Shown in pieces: positions 60,216-64,000 of a stretch of 64,000 nt of DNA. The notes under the pieces were generated by a model. It did no database searches and was not told where the DNA came from. It saw nothing but the letters and a program-made list of their open reading frames with translations. Position numbers and translations under genes: made by a program. This DNA comes from Prorocentrum cordatum. Lineage: Eukaryota > Sar > Dinophyceae > Prorocentrales > Prorocentraceae. Location: positions 1 to 64,000 of the forward strand of contig CAUYUJ010021040.1 in the NCBI GenBank assembly GCA_963575745.1, in the 5' to 3' direction. Numbering within the stretch: the first letter of the stretch is position 1; each line of letters opens with the position of its first letter.

Positions 60216-61059
60216 GGAGGGGTGGGAACAGCGACTCTCTGTCAACCGGGTCTGGGGGACGGCCGCCCACGCCCCTGCGGGCGAGGGGCGTGCGAGGAGC
60301 ACTGTTCGCTGCGCTGGGTCGGCACCCGCTGGAGACCCCCACTCGTGTCCCCCAGTGCTGACACAGTCGGGGCTGATTGGACAGGACACGCGAGAGGACA
60401 CGAGACCCTTCCGAGGGCCACGTTGCCACAGGAATGTGAGAAGGCATGGGTCGCGAAGCACTGGACACGAGGGTACCTTTGATTTGGCAGGGTCGATCTA
60501 CTTATCAGGCTCGACTGTGCGAGAGATGGGCTCTGTTTCGGTACTCGTGCCCGCCAGGGAGCGGTGCAACTTGTCGTATTCCTTCTCTCTCCTCTCTTGG
60601 GCCTACGCTCTGCCTTCTTAGGCTTGCGCCTGTTTTTTCTTAGTCGCTGGTATAAGCTGCTGGTTGGGCCGCAAGGGTCTCCGCACAGAGTCCCTGCTCC
60701 TCCTCCTCCTGCTCCTGCTCCCGCTTCATCTCTTTCCTCGTGTGCCAGCTGGTCTTCCAACGCAGTCCACCTCCGTGATTCGATCACCGTAGGCACGGAA
60801 CTCTTCTATGGCTGCCTGTGTCCGGGGTGGTGCGAGTGGAGAACGAATCCAGGCCCCCTTCCATGTTGGTTCGGGCTCGTCTGGCCCACCCCCTCTACAG
60901 TCAAAACTGATAGTACAGATGCGCGACGATGATACAAGCCCCTTGGACGCCCGTGCTGAATCTTTTTCGAGCGCAGCGGGCCATCGAAAGTAGTCAAGGA
61001 CGGGCTCAAGAGGCACGGATGCAAGGCTAGCCTTGGGAAGGTTACCCATCCTTATCTGA

Positions 61060-61272
61060 GGGGCAACGATAGGGGGGGGATATGCGGCATAGGAGGGTAC
61101 GCATCGACCCCCAATCGCCGATTGATCGCCGATATGGGCCCGATAGCCCAAACCTGCCCAGGAACGTGCGGATTCACTATCGGGGGCCTATCGCCGATCT
61201 ATCGGCGATGTATCGCCCATTCGAGGTCGATGCGTCCCTCCCTATGCCTATCCCCCCCCTTTTGGTGCCCCC
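61060..61272. mobile_element. Foldback family D, complete copy
   Basis: Inverted ends of about 60 bp: GGGGGGGATATGCGGCATAG and GTACGCATCGACC on the left against GGTCGATGCGTCCCTCCCTA and TGCCTATCCCCCC on the right. Interior AATCGCCGATTGATCGCCGA and GAACGTGCGGATTCACTATC. Confidence 0.8.
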
Positions 61273-61494
61273 GATTATCACCGATTTCGACGGTACGTTC
61301 TCTCCCCCGGCGCCGTGGCGGGCTCCGTGGGCGCGCCGGATCCTCTGCTGGGCCTCCAGGAGCAGGGCCTCCACGGGGCCCCGCGGTGTCTCGAGCGCGA
61401 TGGGGCTCCCCGGACTTCCCCCTGAATCCAAAAACGCTGTCATCTCTTGGGGGCGAATCCTTTACTTCCGCCGGCGCAGGCGGTCTCTCGTTCT

Positions 61495-61550
61495 CCTCCT
61501 CCTCCTCCTCCTCCTCCTCCTCCTCCTCCTCCTCCTCCTCCTCCTCTGGA
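61495..61550. repeat. CTC microsatellite
   Basis: Eighteen CTC units, uninterrupted. Confidence 0.95.
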
Positions 61551-61829
61551 ACGCCTCGTGTGTGGTGCCGTCTGCGTGGTGCAAACTGTCCAATCGGGAG
61601 GCGCCCGCCACTGCACCTGGCGGCCGCGAAGAGGCGGCCACGAGCGACCCCCGCGGGCGAAGACCCGTCGTGGCGCGGAACGCTCCACCGAGCGCCACTG
61701 AAGCAGCCTCTGAGGTGGGGGGAGGGAGGAGCGGTGGCCGATGTCTCGAGAGTTCTTGGGGGGGGTCCCTCCAGTGAGGGGGGAGGAGGAGCGAGACAGT
61801 GGCAGGGCGAGGACGCGACGGAGGAGGAC

Positions 61830-63085
61830 GGCGCTGACCCGCTGCGCCTTCTTGCACATGTCGTTCCCCATGGTGTCGACGATCCTCTTCCAGCCGTGCT
61901 TCGAATATAGGGCCCGCAGCACCCGCTCCATGTCGTCGGACTCCATCGGCTTGAAGCGCCCGCCTGCCGACTCGAGCTGCAGCTCCAGGGCACTGTTGCG
62001 AAGCGTCAGCTCATTCAGTCTTGTCTGGTAAGCTCTAACGCTTTGCTTGATTCTCTCGTTGAGAGACCCCCGCAGCTCCTCCTCCAGGTACTCTGTGGGA
62101 TCGAAGAAGTAGGCGAGAGTAGCCTCAAAGTTCTCTGCCTCTTTCTCCTTGAAATACACCTGGTTGCGCAAATGCGTGATCTCCTGCCAGTAAGCGAACC
62201 GGCAGTTCGAGAGCTGCTTGGACCTTTCTCCTCCTGGTCCTCCTCAACATCATCTCTCCTCCATCCTCCTCCTTGTTCGCCTCCCTCTCCTCCTCGTCCT
62301 CGTGCTTCTCCTCCAGCTACTCACTAGATGGAGGCGCATAAGTTGGAGGAGCATATTGGACCTCTCCTGCAGGCAACTCTCCAATATCTCCATGCGAGCG
62401 CGGAGGTCATCGTTGAAGCGCCGCAGGGCTTTGGCCTGGCCCTCGTTCTCGAGCCGAACGTTGCTCCAGACAATGCCCAGGATGGACGCAACGAAGTCGC
62501 GGAGGGCCTTTTCGTTACGGTCGGGAACTTTGGCTTAGCGTGTCGCGGTGGCGGCCCTGGCGACACGCTTTGCCCTGCAAGCGGATAGCGTGTGGCTTCG
62601 CTCCGCGGGGCGGGAGGCTGGGAAAGGCTCAGGACGTTGACATTCGGAGAAGAGGACCTGGTTAGCGTGCCGAGCCAAAGCGAGGTTTGCCATAGCCAGG
62701 CCGCGACACGCTGGGCCAATGTTCCTGACCGCATCCCCGAGGTACTCGGGACACAGGAGGATGCAGCGGAGGCGACAGGAGACGAACGAGGATCATGAGA
62801 GAGAGGGTGGTGGAGGGGGAAGGTCGCGCAAAGCCTTGTCGACCTCGTCGGCGTGCAAGTCCACCGTGAAGTCGTGGTTCGCCAGCGCCTCGAGGTCTTC
62901 GAAATCGAAGGGGTTGACGGCAGGGAAGTGCGCCTCGCTGGAGGAGCGGGAGGAGGGGAGGGCGAGGAGGACCTGGAGGGGGGCGAGCCTTCGTGCAGGG
63001 CAGCTCTCCGTGCTCGAGCTGCTCGTTGACCCTGTCCAGGCACCCCTGGAGGACCTCAGGGTGGAGAACTCAAATTCTTTACGCT
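61830..63085 (-). CDS. Multi-exon coiled-coil protein, unknown function
   Basis: At least five minus-strand coding segments in different frames read as one protein style: about 63050-62990 (VLQGCLDRVNEQLEHGELPC), 62945-62820 (EAHFPAVNPFDFEDLEALAN, FTVDLHADEVDKALRDL), 62790-62640 (CPEYLGDAVRNIGPACRGLA, ANLALARHANQVLFSECQ), 62545-62330 (NEKALRDFVASILGIVWSNV, LRARMEILESCLQERSNMLL) and 62225-61830 (YFKEKEAENFEATLAYFFDP, RIKQSVRAYQTRLNELTLRN, ERVLRALYSKHGWKRIVDTM). Introns are short (50-110 nt) with AG acceptors, e.g. CTCCTCCAG before 62945. Mostly helical, with coiled coils in the last two exons. Both ends are open. Likely a structural or cytoskeletal protein; that is inference. Confidence 0.6.
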
Positions 63086-63134
63086 AGCTCATCCCGATCT
63101 CCCTGCCCCCCCCTCGTTTCTCCGCGCCTCGCTC

Positions 63135-63465
<331 letters not shown>

Positions 63466-63469
63466 CCCC

Positions 63470-64000
63470 CCATCCCTCCTCCAAAGTCTGTGTTTCGCTC
63501 GGGCGTGCTCTGGCTAGCATCGTGGGCAGCTCTTCCGGATCAGGTCGTCTCTGCCTGCCTCGCACATCTGTCAGACTTCCGAGGTGGGTGTTCTCGCTCG
63601 CTCGTCCTTATCCAGCCAAATCATCATCCTCCTACTCCGCATTCCTCCTCGTACCCTACTTCGCCCCGCCGTATGGGAACCCCTCGCCTCGCGAACCTCC
63701 GCGTGCTCACCTCTTTATCTTGCTACTCGTCTCCTGGCCATCTCTCCTGGCCATCTCCTTTATCGTGATCCTCTCCTGGCCATCTCTCCTCTGATACTAC
63801 AGCCGTCTACATGCGCTTCTTCACACCTTCTCCGTCCCCACGCTCCCCTGCAACCCTCCTCACTGATGGTCTGCACGTTCCTCCCCCCCCCACCACCCCA
63901 CCTCTCCGCTCCTCCGCGGCAGGCGGGCGGGGCAGCTGCACATCTTACCCTCAGCGTGACGACGGGGAAGACGGGCAGCAACGAGAGGCGAAGGGAGCAC
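63470..64000. other. No gene seen; C/T-rich DNA
   Basis: Includes three CTCCTGGCCAT repeats (63733-63787) and a C-tract at 63870. Short open frames on both strands have no convincing protein character. Confidence 0.4.

Overview
The window reads as nuclear DNA of a dinoflagellate. The strongest evidence is a perfect 22-nt copy of the dinoflagellate spliced-leader sequence at 46696-46717 (minus strand). Two diverged spliced-leader relics lie just upstream of intronless ORFs at 10768 and 7799. High GC, degenerate CCCTAAA-type telomere-like DNA, small exons lost among triplet microsatellites, and dense foldback and MITE-like repeats all agree. The genus cannot be settled from sequence alone. Most long ORFs are low-complexity readings of GGA/TCC, GTC or CAT repeats, or of minisatellites, and are not genes.

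Layout. 0-3.2 kb: a multi-exon plus-strand gene of unknown function, whose 3' end is copied in tandem (3.0-4.6 kb) and again at 13.9-14.8 kb. 4.6-6.4 kb: repeats, including a 290-bp poly-T tract. 6.4-12.9 kb: a plus-strand run of intronless ORFs (6475, 7865/8878, 9608 and a 700-aa transposase-like ORF at 10827). Two of these carry spliced-leader relics and so look like processed retrocopies. 13-15 kb: repeats, partly an inverted copy of 5.2-5.8 kb. 15.7-20.5 kb: minus-strand exons of one or two genes, one encoding a membrane-anchored coiled-coil protein. 21-30 kb: repeats with a few small minus-strand exons. 30.6-32.3 kb: a satellite of about 20 copies of an 80-bp unit. 34.2-36.4 kb: a decayed, 5'-truncated LINE. 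36.6-38.6 kb: coiled-coil exons. 40.0-46.7 kb: a nearly complete LINE on the minus strand, with ORF1 zinc finger, AP endonuclease, reverse transcriptase, zinc finger and RNase H. It begins with the spliced leader and is bounded on both sides by TCC microsatellites. 47.8-49.1 kb: a pseudogene. 49-61 kb: microsatellites, small exons, a third LINE remnant and many MITEs. 61.8-63.1 kb: a multi-exon minus-strand coiled-coil gene.

How it fits together. The window appears shaped by RNA recycling, in which trans-spliced mRNAs and a LINE transcript return to the genome. Several non-autonomous DNA elements add to this. One family has inverted ends and 9-bp target duplications; another is a GC-rich foldback that sits between and inside genes. 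The mature LINE transcript apparently carried a spliced leader, and the same LINE contains two in-frame amber codons and two homopolymer frameshifts, so this copy is probably dead unless recoding or sequencing error explains them.
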